A DNA stretch of 64,000 nucleotides, from the NCBI RefSeq assembly GCF_003853705.1, contig NZ_QTQI01000011.1, forward strand, positions 124,001 to 188,000, read 5' to 3'. Below are positions 1 through 8,408 of the stretch, piece after piece. The notes under the pieces are model-generated. The model saw only the letters and a list, made by a program, of their open reading frames with translations. It was not told where the DNA came from and made no database searches. The position numbers and the translations under genes were made by a program. How positions within the stretch are numbered: position 1 is the stretch's first letter; the number at the start of each line of letters is the position of its first letter. This stretch comes from Burkholderia sp. Bp8992. GTDB lineage: Bacteria; Pseudomonadota; Gammaproteobacteria; Burkholderiales; Burkholderiaceae.

Positions 1-335
1 TCGGTCTGCTGCATTTTCGCGGCGCGTTCCAGCATCGCGCGATGTTCGCGCCGGTCGTCGTGCCGCCGGCGGCCGCCTTGGCGACCGCACAGCTCGCGCT
101 GTCGCGCCCGCGCGCCGACCGGCGCTTCTGCCGCGCGTGGCTGCGCGCGACGGCCGTGCTCGGCTTCATCGGCGTCGCGTTCCATGCGCGCGGCGTCGCG
201 CGGCAGATGGGCGGCTGGCGCAACTGGTCGCAGAACCTGCTGTCGGGCCCGCCGCTGCCGGCGCCGCCGAGCTTCACCGCGCTCGCGATCGCGGGGCTCG
301 CCGCGACCGCGCTCGCCGAACAGGAGGCGCGATGA
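1..335 (+). CDS. C-terminal part of a membrane protein (5' end outside window)
   Basis: The reading frame is open from the first bases of the window and ends at a TGA that overlaps the ATG of the next gene. Only about 110 residues are visible. They contain hydrophobic stretches (around APVVVPPAAALATAQLAL and FTALAIAGLAATALA) separated by Arg-rich segments, as in an inner-membrane protein. The stop/start overlap with the gluconate-dehydrogenase-type subunit and the following GMC oxidoreductase suggests one operon for a membrane-linked dehydrogenase. The visible part carries no catalytic motif, so the role is inferred from its neighbours only. Confidence 0.6.
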   Translation, partial: GLLHFRGAFQHRAMFAPVVVPPAAALATAQLALSRPRADRRFCRAWLRATAVLGFIGVAFHARGVARQMGGWRNWSQNLLSGPPLPAPPSFTALAIAGLAATALAEQEAR

Positions 336-997
336 ACGACGCAAGCCGCAAGCCGGTCGCGCTGCCGCGCTATCCGGGCTACGACGTGCTCGCCAAGCGC
401 GATACGCCGTCGTGGAACGATGCGACGCGGCGTGCGATCGATGCACGCTTGCGCGTCGCGGCCAATGCGCCGCGTTATCTGGATTCCGAACGATTTGCGA
501 CGCTCGGTGCGCTGTGTGCGCGCATCGTGCCGCAGCAACCGGGCGGCGCGGGCGCGATCCCGACCACCGCGCTGATCGACGCGCGGCTCGCGGCCGACGA
601 CGGCGACGGCTATCGCGATGTGCGCCTGCCGCCGCTGCGCGCCGCCTGGCAGACGGGCCTCGCCGCACTCGACGCGATGGCACGCCACGCGCATGGCTGC
701 CCGTTCGCGGCGCTCGGCGCACGCGACGCCGATGCGTTGCTGCACGCGGTACAGAAAGGCGATATCGATCCGCAGGTAGCGCAGGCCTGGGCCGGCATGG
801 ACCCGCAGACGTTCTTCATGAAGCGCGTGCTGATGGATATTTGCGGTGCGTATTACGGGCATCCGTTCGCATGGAACGAAATCGGCTTCGGTGGCCCCGC
901 GAGCCCGCGCGGCTACGTGCGAATGGACTTCAACCGCCGCGACCCGTGGGAAGCGGAAATGCGCGTGGAGGAGGGCGATCGCGATGGCCGCCAATGA
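332..997 (+). CDS. gluconate 2-dehydrogenase subunit 3-like protein
   Basis: A 221-residue protein of the type paired with GMC-family membrane dehydrogenases (gluconate 2-dehydrogenase subunit 3 family), which normally helps mature or export the flavin subunit. The family signature region lies in the middle (ATLGALCARIVPQQ) and the end (KRVLMDICGAYYGHP), followed by a proline/glycine-rich tail. The ATG overlaps the stop of the gene before it (ATGA), with an AGGAGG-like Shine-Dalgarno sequence just upstream. The downstream GMC gene starts 13 bases before its stop, so translation is probably coupled. No twin-arginine signal is obvious at the N terminus. Confidence 0.75.
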   Translation: MNDASRKPVALPRYPGYDVLAKRDTPSWNDATRRAIDARLRVAANAPRYLDSERFATLGALCARIVPQQPGGAGAIPTTALIDARLAADDGDGYRDVRLPPLRAAWQTGLAALDAMARHAHGCPFAALGARDADALLHAVQKGDIDPQVAQAWAGMDPQTFFMKRVLMDICGAYYGHPFAWNEIGFGGPASPRGYVRMDFNRRDPWEAEMRVEEGDRDGRQ

Positions 998-2654
998 ACC
1001 GCTGTCCGCGCCGACGCCGCGCGGCCGCGACGGCCGTGCACCCGATCCGTTACGCGTGGGCGGCTGGTCGCCGATGCGGATGTTCCGCGACGACGACGCG
1101 GTCGACTTCGTGATCGTCGGCACCGGGGCAGGCGGCGGCACGCTCGCATGCAAGCTCGCCGAATACGGTTTCTCGGTCGTCGCGCTCGATGCGGGCGCCT
1201 GGTGGCGGCCGCTCGAGGAATTCGCATCGGACGAGACGCATCAGCACAAGCTGTTCTGGACCGACGAGCGGATCTGCGACGGCGCCGATCCGCTGACGCT
1301 CGGCACCAACAACAGCGGCCGCGCGATCGGCGGCAGCACCGTGCATTTCGCGATGGTGTCGCTGCGGTTCCGGCCCGCGTGGTTTCACTCGCGTAGCGCG
1401 CTCGGCTATGGCGTCGACTGGCCGCTCGACTGGCGCGAGATGTGGCGCTACTACCGCGAGGTCGAACAGGCGTTGAAGATCAGCGGGCCGGTGAACTACC
1501 CGTGGGGCCCGCCGCGCCCGCGCTATCCGTATCGCGCACACGAACTGAACGCGGCCGCGCTCGTGCTCGCACGCGGCGCGGAGGCAATGGGCATCGACTG
1601 GACGCCGACGCCGCTCGCGACACTATCCGCGCCGCGCGGCCGCGCCCATCCGTGCGTGTATCGCGGCTTCTGCATCGCCGGCTGTGCGACGAATGCGAAA
1701 CAGAGCGCGCTGATCACGTGGATACCGCGCGCGGTCGCGGCCGGCGCCGAAGTGCGCGATCTCGCGATGGCGCTGCGCATCGAGGCCGAAGGCGACCGCG
1801 TGACCGGCGTGCACTACCAGCGCGACGGCCGCACCCGGTTCCAGCGCGCGCGCAACGTCGTCGTCGCCGGTTATGCGATCGAGACGCCGCGCCTGTTGCT
1901 GCTGTCCGCGAACGGGCGGCATCCGCAGGGGCTCGCGAACAGCTCGGGCCTCGTCGGCCGCTACCTGATGGCGCAGCTCAACCAGGCGTCGTGGGGGACG
2001 ATGGACGACGAAGTGCGCTGGTACAAGGGGCCGCCGTCGCTGTCGATCACCGAGCACTGGAACTACGCGGACGAAGGCAAGGATTTCTTCGGCGGCTACT
2101 GCTGGATGAGCCAGGGGCCGCTGCCGATCGAATGGGCGCGCAAGGTCGCCGCGCGCGGGCTGTGGGGCGACGCGCTGAAGCGCGAGATGGCGCGCTACAA
2201 CTTCCAGGCCGGCCTGAAGATCGTCGGCGAGACGCTGCCCCGCGCGGACAACCGCGTGACGCTTGCCGACGAACGCGATGGGTTCGGACTGCCGGTCGCG
2301 CGCGTCACCTATTCGTACGACGACAACGATCGCCGGATGATCCGCCACGCGCTCGCGCAGATGGCGCGTTCGCTGGAGGCGGCCGGCGCGCGCGACATCT
2401 GGCACGAGGAAGACGACACGTGCCATCTCGCGGGCACCGTGCGGATGGGCGACGACCCGGCGACGAGCGTCGTCGATGCCGACTGCCGCAGCTGGGACAT
2501 CCCGAACCTGTGGGTGTGCGACGGCTCGGTGTTTCCGACGGTGGGGGGCGTCAATCCGTCGCTGACGATCCAGGCGATCGCGTGCCGCACCGCCGACCGC
2601 ATCCGCGCGCTGGTCGCGCGTGGCGACGCGCATGCGCGTGCGCGATGGCGGTGA
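984..2654 (+). CDS. GMC-family FAD-dependent oxidoreductase
   Basis: A 556-residue flavoprotein oxidising an alcohol or sugar, probably the catalytic subunit of a membrane-bound dehydrogenase. The FAD-binding dinucleotide fold shows as VIVGTGAGGGTLA (residues about 43-55). The C-terminal GMC domain is recognisable by HLAGTVRMGDDP and by PNLWVCDGSVFPTVGGVNPS with the family's G-G-V-N-P motif. The chosen ATG has GGAGG about 10 bases upstream and overlaps the end of the small-subunit gene. Length is normal for the gluconate/sorbitol dehydrogenase branch. The substrate cannot be read from sequence, and no cytochrome c subunit gene follows. Confidence 0.85.
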   Translation: MAANEPLSAPTPRGRDGRAPDPLRVGGWSPMRMFRDDDAVDFVIVGTGAGGGTLACKLAEYGFSVVALDAGAWWRPLEEFASDETHQHKLFWTDERICDGADPLTLGTNNSGRAIGGSTVHFAMVSLRFRPAWFHSRSALGYGVDWPLDWREMWRYYREVEQALKISGPVNYPWGPPRPRYPYRAHELNAAALVLARGAEAMGIDWTPTPLATLSAPRGRAHPCVYRGFCIAGCATNAKQSALITWIPRAVAAGAEVRDLAMALRIEAEGDRVTGVHYQRDGRTRFQRARNVVVAGYAIETPRLLLLSANGRHPQGLANSSGLVGRYLMAQLNQASWGTMDDEVRWYKGPPSLSITEHWNYADEGKDFFGGYCWMSQGPLPIEWARKVAARGLWGDALKREMARYNFQAGLKIVGETLPRADNRVTLADERDGFGLPVARVTYSYDDNDRRMIRHALAQMARSLEAAGARDIWHEEDDTCHLAGTVRMGDDPATSVVDADCRSWDIPNLWVCDGSVFPTVGGVNPSLTIQAIACRTADRIRALVARGDAHARARWR

Positions 2655-2751
2655 ATCGTGCCGCACGGCTCCGGCAGCGGCCGATACGACGTTGCGTACG
2701 AGCGAGGATGCCGCACGTGAACCGTTCACATTCTTATGGAGAAATCGTCTC

Positions 2752-3135
2752 ATGCCTGCATTCAACCGTTCATCCATACACCGCTGTGCCGCCTGCGTAC
2801 TGCTGACGGTGTGCGTGACGGCGCTGCCCGCGGCCGGACAATTGCGCCCTCCGAGTCCCGCCAGCGTGCCCGACACGTCTACGCAGGCGTTCAAGCGCGC
2901 CGATCGCAAGATGATGGAAGCGATGGACAGCGCGCCGTACACGGGCGACGCCGACCGCGATTTCGTCGCGCACATGGCGCCGCATCATCAGGGCGCCATC
3001 GACATGGCGCAGGTCGAGCTCAAATACGGCAAGGACCCGACACTGCGGCAGCTCGCGAGCCGGATCGTCGCCGCGCAGCGCGACGAGATCGCGTTGATGG
3101 AGCGCTGGCAGAAGGAGCACGGCAAGACGCCGTGA
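2752..3135 (+). CDS. DUF305 family secreted protein
   Basis: A 127-residue protein with an N-terminal signal peptide (basic start, then CAACVLLTVCVTALPAAG) and one DUF305 domain. The domain is marked by the histidine motif HMAPHHQGAIDMA and the terminal helix with ALMERW. DUF305 proteins are periplasmic or secreted and are often found near metal or copper handling genes; their biochemical role is not settled. The ATG at 2752 has GGAG about 11 bases upstream and puts the signal peptide at the N terminus. The gene stands alone, about 100 bp after the GMC oxidoreductase. Confidence 0.75.
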   Translation: MPAFNRSSIHRCAACVLLTVCVTALPAAGQLRPPSPASVPDTSTQAFKRADRKMMEAMDSAPYTGDADRDFVAHMAPHHQGAIDMAQVELKYGKDPTLRQLASRIVAAQRDEIALMERWQKEHGKTP

Positions 3136-3262
3136 ACCGCGATGCAGGACGGAGATACGCAGCCGGCCCCACCGGCGGTTCCGCCTCCGGCAAGCGGCAA
3201 TAACGAACACGCGCCGACGCAATGGCCGCAAGCACGGGCAGCCGCGGCAGGAGGCGCGATGC

Positions 3263-4003
3263 ATGGACGGTGAGCACATGGCGGAAGATCGCTCGATCGA
3301 CAGTGTGGCAGGCTACATGGCCGTGATCGGCGCGCAGCGGCAGACGATGGCGCTGCGGCTCTTTCGCGGCCAGTGCAACGCAGGCTGGCCGCTCGTGCCG
3401 GGCATCGCGCGGCAGCGTGCGTCGCCCGACGTCGAAGCGCGGATGCTCGACGAATTCACGCGGCATGCGCTGCCGCATCTCGAACCCGGGCAGGCCCTCG
3501 ATGCGTGCGACTGGCTCGCACTCGCGCAGCAGCACGGGATGCGCACGCGCCTGCTCGACTGGTCCGGCAACGCGCTGGCCGCGCTGTGGTTCGCGGTCCG
3601 GCGCGCGAGCGAATCGGGTGGCGACGGCGTGGTGTGGTGCCTGTCGCACGACGCCGACGACATCGCGACCGCCGCCGAGCGGCGCGCGCCGCTGCAGGTC
3701 ACGTGCACCAAGGTGTTCCGGCCGCGCCACGTGATGCCGAGGATTACCGCGCAGGACGGCTGGTTCACGATTCACTGTTACGACGCCGGTGCCGAGCGCT
3801 TCGTGCCGCTCGACGAGCATGCGGATCTCGCCGGCCGCCTGATGCGGATCGTCGTGCCGGGCGCCCGGTTCGCGACGATCCGGCGGGAGCTGGCCGGCGT
3901 CGGCGTGAGCATCGCGACGATCTTTCCGGATCTCGACGGCATCGCGCAGTTGATCGACACGCGCTATTTCCCGGACGACGTGGACACGCACGCGCCGCGG
4001 TAA
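3263..4003 (+). CDS. FRG domain-containing protein
   Basis: A 246-residue cytoplasmic protein whose N-terminal half matches the FRG domain, named for its Phe/Arg/Gly-rich motif. Here the motif is LFRGQCNAGWPLVPGIAR (from about residue 33), followed by the characteristic WLALAQQHGMRTRLLDWSGN and ALWFAV. FRG proteins are widespread and occur both in phages and in bacterial accessory DNA; their function is largely unknown. A second in-frame ATG lies 15 bases downstream. It is a single-gene unit, with about 130 bp upstream and about 155 bp downstream free of genes. Confidence 0.75.
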   Translation: MDGEHMAEDRSIDSVAGYMAVIGAQRQTMALRLFRGQCNAGWPLVPGIARQRASPDVEARMLDEFTRHALPHLEPGQALDACDWLALAQQHGMRTRLLDWSGNALAALWFAVRRASESGGDGVVWCLSHDADDIATAAERRAPLQVTCTKVFRPRHVMPRITAQDGWFTIHCYDAGAERFVPLDEHADLAGRLMRIVVPGARFATIRRELAGVGVSIATIFPDLDGIAQLIDTRYFPDDVDTHAPR

Positions 4004-4159
4004 AGCCCGCGCAGGCCGTACGGGCCGGGCACGCGAGATGCTTGTTTCATGGCGCGCATACGGGACCGAACCCCAAGTCCCGGCTAGCGACCGGTTCGCG
4101 TCGGGCGGGATGGCGGTGCATGCGCGCATTCAAACGAACGATCGAATCCGGAGGCTCTC

Positions 4160-4666
4160 ATGCGCGAACCCAACGACCCACCGAGCGACCGTCGCGACAC
4201 GGCGTGCGAGCCCGGCGCCAGTGCCCAGTCGGCCGGGCACGCCGTCACGCGCGCATTCGAACGTTTTGCGTCGAGCGTCACGACCTGGGCCGGCTCGCCG
4301 GTGGCGTTCGGCAGCGCGGTCGCCATCACCGTGCTGTGGCTCGTGAGCGGGCCGCTGTTTCATTACTCCGACGCGTGGCAGCTCGTCATCAATACCGGCA
4401 CCACGATCATTACGTTCCTGATGGTGTTCCTGCTGCAGCGCAACCAGAACCGCGACAGCGTGGCGTTGCACCTGAAGCTCGACGAGCTGCTCGCGGTCAC
4501 GCGCGCGGCGAGCGACCGGCTGATCGGGATCGAGGATGCGTCGGAGGACGAACTGCGCGCGTTGGCGCAGACCTATGTCGAGATGGCGCAGCGCGCGGCC
4601 GAGCGCGGCGACGACGAGCCGGGGGGAAAGCGCGCGGAAACGGCTGACGCGCCACCCGAATCGTGA
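4160..4666 (+). CDS. low-affinity iron permease-family membrane protein
   Basis: A 168-residue protein with two central membrane segments (FGSAVAITVLWLVSGPLF and LVINTGTTIITFLMVFLLQ) followed by the family signature QRNQNRDSVALHLKLDELL. This is the low-affinity iron permease domain as seen in many proteobacterial proteins. The link to iron rests on fungal relatives, so the name should not be read as proof of transport. Both ends are hydrophilic, and the acidic C-terminal tail ends in a probable amphipathic helix. A strong GGAGG lies 8 bases before the ATG. Confidence 0.75.
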   Translation: MREPNDPPSDRRDTACEPGASAQSAGHAVTRAFERFASSVTTWAGSPVAFGSAVAITVLWLVSGPLFHYSDAWQLVINTGTTIITFLMVFLLQRNQNRDSVALHLKLDELLAVTRAASDRLIGIEDASEDELRALAQTYVEMAQRAAERGDDEPGGKRAETADAPPES

Positions 4667-4839
4667 TCTTTCGATCGAGCGTTCGAACGATGCACGGCCC
4701 GATGATTTTTCAAACGCTTGTCGTTTCTGGCGCCGCCTCGCGGCGCGACCGCGTGCATGCGACGCTCGCAGCGGGGAACGGCACGTGCTGTACACAGAAA
4801 CGAAACCCGGCTGTTCCGGGTATTGCCAACGGTGCTTCC

Positions 4840-5319
4840 ATGAACTCGAGAACCCCTTCGAATCCGTTGCTGAATCTTGCGGTAGCCGTCGCCTGCGGGG
4901 CGGCCGCGATGTACTTCCTCGATCCGTCGTCCGGCCGGCGCCGGCGCGCTTATCTGCGCGACAAGGCGGTTGCGGGCCGGCACGACGTGGCCGATTATGC
5001 GAATACGCAGGTGAAGCGGGCGGCCGACCATGCGCGCGGCGCGATCGCCGGCCTGCGGGCGGACTGGCTCGCGGGCGATGTGAGCGACGTGCAGGTCGCC
5101 GAGCGCGTGCGTGCGGCGCTCGGCAGGCTCGTCGCTCGCCCGCGCGACATCGACGTGAGCGTCGAGCGCGGCAACGTGTGCCTGACCGGACAGGTCGAGG
5201 AGGGCGAACGGCAGGCGCTGATCGACGGCGTCGCCGCGCTGCATGGCGTGCATCGCGTCGAGGACGCGCTGGGCGCGCGCAGCGAATACAAGGCGCCGCC
5301 CGGCGGTCATTCGCACTGA
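4840..5319 (+). CDS. BON-domain membrane-anchored protein
   Basis: A 159-residue protein with one N-terminal membrane segment (LLNLAVAVACGAAAMYFLD) followed at once by the YtxH-like motif SSGRRRRAYLRDK. A C-terminal BON domain (about residues 85-145) shows the conserved VSVERGNVCLTGQVEEGERQ and a final VHRVEDAL. BON domains bind phospholipid or membrane surfaces and are common in osmotic-shock and envelope proteins. The start at 4840 puts the hydrophobic segment at the N terminus; an in-frame start at 4663 would add an unlikely 59 residues. It lies in a run of small envelope-related genes. Confidence 0.75.
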   Translation: MNSRTPSNPLLNLAVAVACGAAAMYFLDPSSGRRRRAYLRDKAVAGRHDVADYANTQVKRAADHARGAIAGLRADWLAGDVSDVQVAERVRAALGRLVARPRDIDVSVERGNVCLTGQVEEGERQALIDGVAALHGVHRVEDALGARSEYKAPPGGHSH

Positions 5320-5432
5320 CGCGGCCGCGGCTGCCCGCACTGGCGGGGGCCGGCGAACGAGTACGACACGCATTCGGCGCACGCACGGCTGCCGGCGCGA
5401 CGGCAGCCTGGCGCCTCAACCGGAGCAAGCCC

Positions 5433-5915
5433 ATGACCGAACGCCAGCCCCCCGACACGACGCCGCCGCAACCGGAGTCCGGCGCGCACGACGCGCTCGA
5501 ACACCTGCTGGGCAGCCTGCATCGACACGGCTTCCTGCGCTTCGCGAACGAGGTCGTCAGCGCGAACGCACGGCTGGCCGACACGTTCGTCGACGCGCTC
5601 GACAAGCCCGGCATGCAGAGCGGCATGCAGAATCTCGCGATGCTCGTGACGGCGCTGTCGCGCATTCCGCCGGAACAGTTCGGTCGCGCCGCGTTCGCGG
5701 CGGCCGACGCGCTGCATCACGTGGGCGCCTGGCAGCCGGGGCAGCACGCGCATGTCGCGCCCGGCGTGCGCGGCGTCTATCGGCTGCTGCACGACGAGGC
5801 GCTGTGGGATGCGTTGACGCCGCTGCTCGAAGGGTTGAAGGTTTTCGCCCAGGGCCTCGCGCGCGATCCGCAGTCGCCGGTCGCCGGGCTCAACGAGACG
5901 ACGAAAGACGCGTGA
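5433..5915 (+). CDS. DUF1641 family protein
   Basis: A 160-residue soluble, helix-rich protein of the DUF1641 type: a leucine/alanine-rich helical core (HDALEHLLGSLHRHGFLRFANEV) followed by LVTALSRIP and a glycine-containing RGVYRLLHDEALWDAL near the end. Family members often lie near formate dehydrogenase or oxidoreductase genes, but none is adjacent here. CGGAGC lies about 7 bases before the ATG. The gene converges with the NUDIX gene on the other strand, and their 3' ends overlap by 26 bases. Confidence 0.65.
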   Translation: MTERQPPDTTPPQPESGAHDALEHLLGSLHRHGFLRFANEVVSANARLADTFVDALDKPGMQSGMQNLAMLVTALSRIPPEQFGRAAFAAADALHHVGAWQPGQHAHVAPGVRGVYRLLHDEALWDALTPLLEGLKVFAQGLARDPQSPVAGLNETTKDA

Positions 5916-6411
5916 GCGCGTCCGGTTGCAGATCGTACGCCGCCCACAGGCCGGCAAACTGACGGATGATGCGCTGCGTCGGCGCGCTTGCCGGCCAGTG
6001 CGGCACCGCGTCGATGCCGACCCAGCGGCACAGCGCGATTTCGCGGCCCGGGCACGCGTGCGCGCCGCACGGCAGGCTCGCGACGAAGACATGATGGCGT
6101 TTCACGCTGCCGTCCACGTAGAAGAAATACGCGAGTTCGAGATCGGCGAGCCCTGTTTCCTCGCGAAGTTCGCGATGCGCGGCGTCGAGCGCCGATTCGC
6201 CGCGCCGGATCACGCCGCCCGGCAGCGTCCAGCGCGACGACCGTCCGCGCGCGACCAGCAGCACGCGCTGGTTGCGATGGCAGTCGATCGTCGCGCGTTC
6301 CTTCGCGAGCGGCGCGAGCGGCACTGCGCGAACGGGGAAATCGGGCGGGTCGGGTAGCGTCATGCAGTGCAGGCGGCGGGCAATTGAAAGATCCATGCGC
6401 CTGTGACGCAA
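5890..6411 (-). CDS. NUDIX hydrolase
   Basis: A 173-residue NUDIX pyrophosphohydrolase. The NUDIX box is complete (GGVIRRGESALDAAHRELRE followed by ETGL), giving the metal-binding REXXEE glutamates. The residues before it (SRWTLPGG) are typical for a broad nucleotide-pyrophosphatase fold. The listed start is a TTG with GCAGGAA about 8 bases upstream; ATG codons at 6396 and 6363 are alternatives that leave the domain intact. The substrate is not predictable. It converges with the DUF1641 gene. Confidence 0.8.
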   Translation of the reverse strand: MRHRRMDLSIARRLHCMTLPDPPDFPVRAVPLAPLAKERATIDCHRNQRVLLVARGRSSRWTLPGGVIRRGESALDAAHRELREETGLADLELAYFFYVDGSVKRHHVFVASLPCGAHACPGREIALCRWVGIDAVPHWPASAPTQRIIRQFAGLWAAYDLQPDALTRLSSSR

Positions 6412-6563
6412 CGTGCGTTCCTGCGTCGTCGCCGCGCGGGCTGCCCTGTGAACGTGTCCCGCGAGCTTGGTGACCGTCGTCCGCGATTTTTCAACGGCTT
6501 GTCATTTCTGCCGCCGGCCGTCGCGCCCGCTTCGGGCGGGCGGCTCGGTGCGGGGCGCGGCGA

Positions 6564-6764
6564 TCACGCGTCGCCGTGTTCGCCGCCTGGCGCGCGAGGC
6601 GGCGGCGCCCCGTTTTCCGTCCCGGCCGGCTTGCCTTCGGCGGGGTCGTGCGCGCTGCGCGGTGGCGGCGTGGCCGTGCCGCGGCGCTTGCCTTCGGGGC
6701 CGGGCGTGCTGTCGCCGCGATCTTCGCCGCGTGTGTCGGTGTCGAGTGAGGTCGAGCGTGTCAT
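6564..6764 (-). CDS. small disordered hypothetical protein
   Basis: A 66-residue reading frame rich in Pro, Gly, Glu, Arg and Asp (start MTRSTSLDTDTRGEDRGDST) with no hydrophobic segment, hence predicted disordered. It has an ATG with AGGAC about 11 bases upstream and acidic/basic repeats like those of small stress-associated proteins in Burkholderia. It is divergent from the efflux operon. I do not recognise it, and in such GC-rich DNA it may be a chance frame. Confidence 0.4.
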   Translation of the reverse strand: MTRSTSLDTDTRGEDRGDSTPGPEGKRRGTATPPPRSAHDPAEGKPAGTENGAPPPRAPGGEHGDA

Positions 6765-6922
6765 GGTTCGCGAGTCCTGTCGGGGCGGTCGGCGCGCACC
6801 CGTCGCGCATCGGGCGTGCCGCGGTGGGACGAAGCCGTTGCCGGGCCCGCTGTTTGCTTGATCGCGCGCTTGAGGTCGGCGCGGGCAATGACGCCTGCGC
6901 CCGCCGCCTGGAGCCCCGTTTC

Positions 6923-8323
6923 ATGCCCGATGCGATCTTGTGCCCGTTACCCGTTCGTGAGCGATTCGGCCTCGTGCTGCGGCGCGCGTTGACGCCCGGA
7001 CGATGCGGCGCCGGTGCGCCGGACGCGTTCGTGCCGGCGATGGCCGGTGTCTTGCTGTCGACGCCGCTGCGCGTGCCGTGGCCGACGTTCGAGCGCTGGC
7101 CGGCCGCCGTCGCCCGTGCAGGCGACGGCCAGTCCGGCGGCGGCGGCTCGGGCGCCGCGCCGGGCCGCAACGGCGAGCACCCGACCGATGCGCCGGGCGG
7201 CGGCGGCGGCGACGACCATCCGCACGACGATCGCGGCGGCCGCACCGGCGGCGACGGGAACGGCAGCGACGGCGACGGCGAACCCAAGCGGCGCAGCAAG
7301 AAGCCGCTGATCATCCTGGGCGCGGTGGTGTTCGTGCTGCTCATCGGCGGGCTCGTCTGGTGGCTCGCGACGCGCAACCAGGAAAGTACCGACGATGCCT
7401 ACACCGACGGCAATGCGGTCGCGGTCGCGCCACATGTGTCCGGCTACGTGACGCGGCTGGCCGTCGACGACAACACATACGTGCGGCGTGGCGACGTGCT
7501 CGTCGAGATCGATCCGCGCGACTATCGCGCGCAGGTCGATGCGGCGCGTGCGCAACTCGGTCTCGCGCAGGCACAGCTCGACGCATCGCGCGTGCAGCTC
7601 GACATCGCGCACGTGCAGTATCCGGCCCAGTATCGGCAAGCGCGTGCCCAGATCGAATCGGCGGAAGCTGCGTATCGGCAGGCGCTCGCCGCGCAAGAGC
7701 GGCAGCGCGCGGTCGATGCGCGGGCGACGTCGCAACAGGCGATCGACGCGGCCGACGCACAGCGCGCGAGCGCCGACGCGAACGTCGCGATGGCCCAGGC
7801 GCAGGCGCGCACCGCGAGCCTCGTGCCGCAGCAGATCCGGCAGGCCGAGACGACGGTCGAGGAACGCCGCCAGCAGGTGCTGCAGGCGCGTGCACAGCTC
7901 GATACGGCCGAGCTGAACCTGTCGTACTGCGAGATGCGCGCGCCGTCCGACGGCTGGGTCACGCGGCGCAACGTGCAACTGGGCTCGTTCCTGCAACCCG
8001 GCACGTCGATCTTCTCGATCGTCACGCCGCGCGTGTGGATCACCGCGAATTTCAAGGAGTCGCAGCTCGAACGGATGCGCATCGGCGATCGCGTCGATGT
8101 GTCGGTCGACGCGTATCCCGATCTCGATCTGCACGGCCACGTCGACAGTCTCCAGCTCGGCAGCGGCTCGCGCTTCTCCGCGTTTCCGACCGAGAACGCG
8201 ACCGGCAATTTCGTGAAGATCGTGCAGCGCGTGCCGGTGAAGATCGTGCTCGACGGCCCGCTGCCGACCCGTCCGCCGCTCGGTCTCGGCCTGTCGGTCG
8301 TGCCGACCGTCCATCTGAAATGA
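6923..8323 (+). CDS. EmrA/HlyD-type membrane fusion protein of an efflux system
   Basis: A periplasmic adaptor, 466 residues from this start, that would join the inner-membrane MFS pump to the outer-membrane channel. After a Gly/Asp-rich disordered N-terminal region there is one membrane segment (LIILGAVVFVLLIGGLVWWLA). The EmrA motif STDDAYTDGNAVAVAPHVSG follows, with a long alpha-hairpin of Gln/Ala-rich coiled coil and the second lipoyl half (APSDGWVTRRNVQLGSFLQPG). The ATG at 6923 has GGAG about 10 bases upstream; an ATG at 7040 is an alternative. The two downstream genes complete a tripartite pump. Confidence 0.85.
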   Translation: MPDAILCPLPVRERFGLVLRRALTPGRCGAGAPDAFVPAMAGVLLSTPLRVPWPTFERWPAAVARAGDGQSGGGGSGAAPGRNGEHPTDAPGGGGGDDHPHDDRGGRTGGDGNGSDGDGEPKRRSKKPLIILGAVVFVLLIGGLVWWLATRNQESTDDAYTDGNAVAVAPHVSGYVTRLAVDDNTYVRRGDVLVEIDPRDYRAQVDAARAQLGLAQAQLDASRVQLDIAHVQYPAQYRQARAQIESAEAAYRQALAAQERQRAVDARATSQQAIDAADAQRASADANVAMAQAQARTASLVPQQIRQAETTVEERRQQVLQARAQLDTAELNLSYCEMRAPSDGWVTRRNVQLGSFLQPGTSIFSIVTPRVWITANFKESQLERMRIGDRVDVSVDAYPDLDLHGHVDSLQLGSGSRFSAFPTENATGNFVKIVQRVPVKIVLDGPLPTRPPLGLGLSVVPTVHLK

Positions 8324-8408
8324 CCGGCCGCCGTGCCGCGGCCGGTTTCGACCGGAGCGATCCGATGCCCGATACCCGCATGCCTTTCCCGCCTGACGAG
8401 GCCCGCCG

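Noticed and set aside
1442-2975. Long open frames of 450 or more residues on both strands over the GMC oxidoreductase
   Set aside because: Arg/Ala-rich composition without motifs; they are shadow frames of the GMC gene in GC-rich DNA.
4130-5665. 511-residue minus-strand frame across the iron-permease, BON and DUF1641 genes
   Set aside because: Extremely Arg/Ala-rich with no fold pattern, opposite to three well-supported genes.
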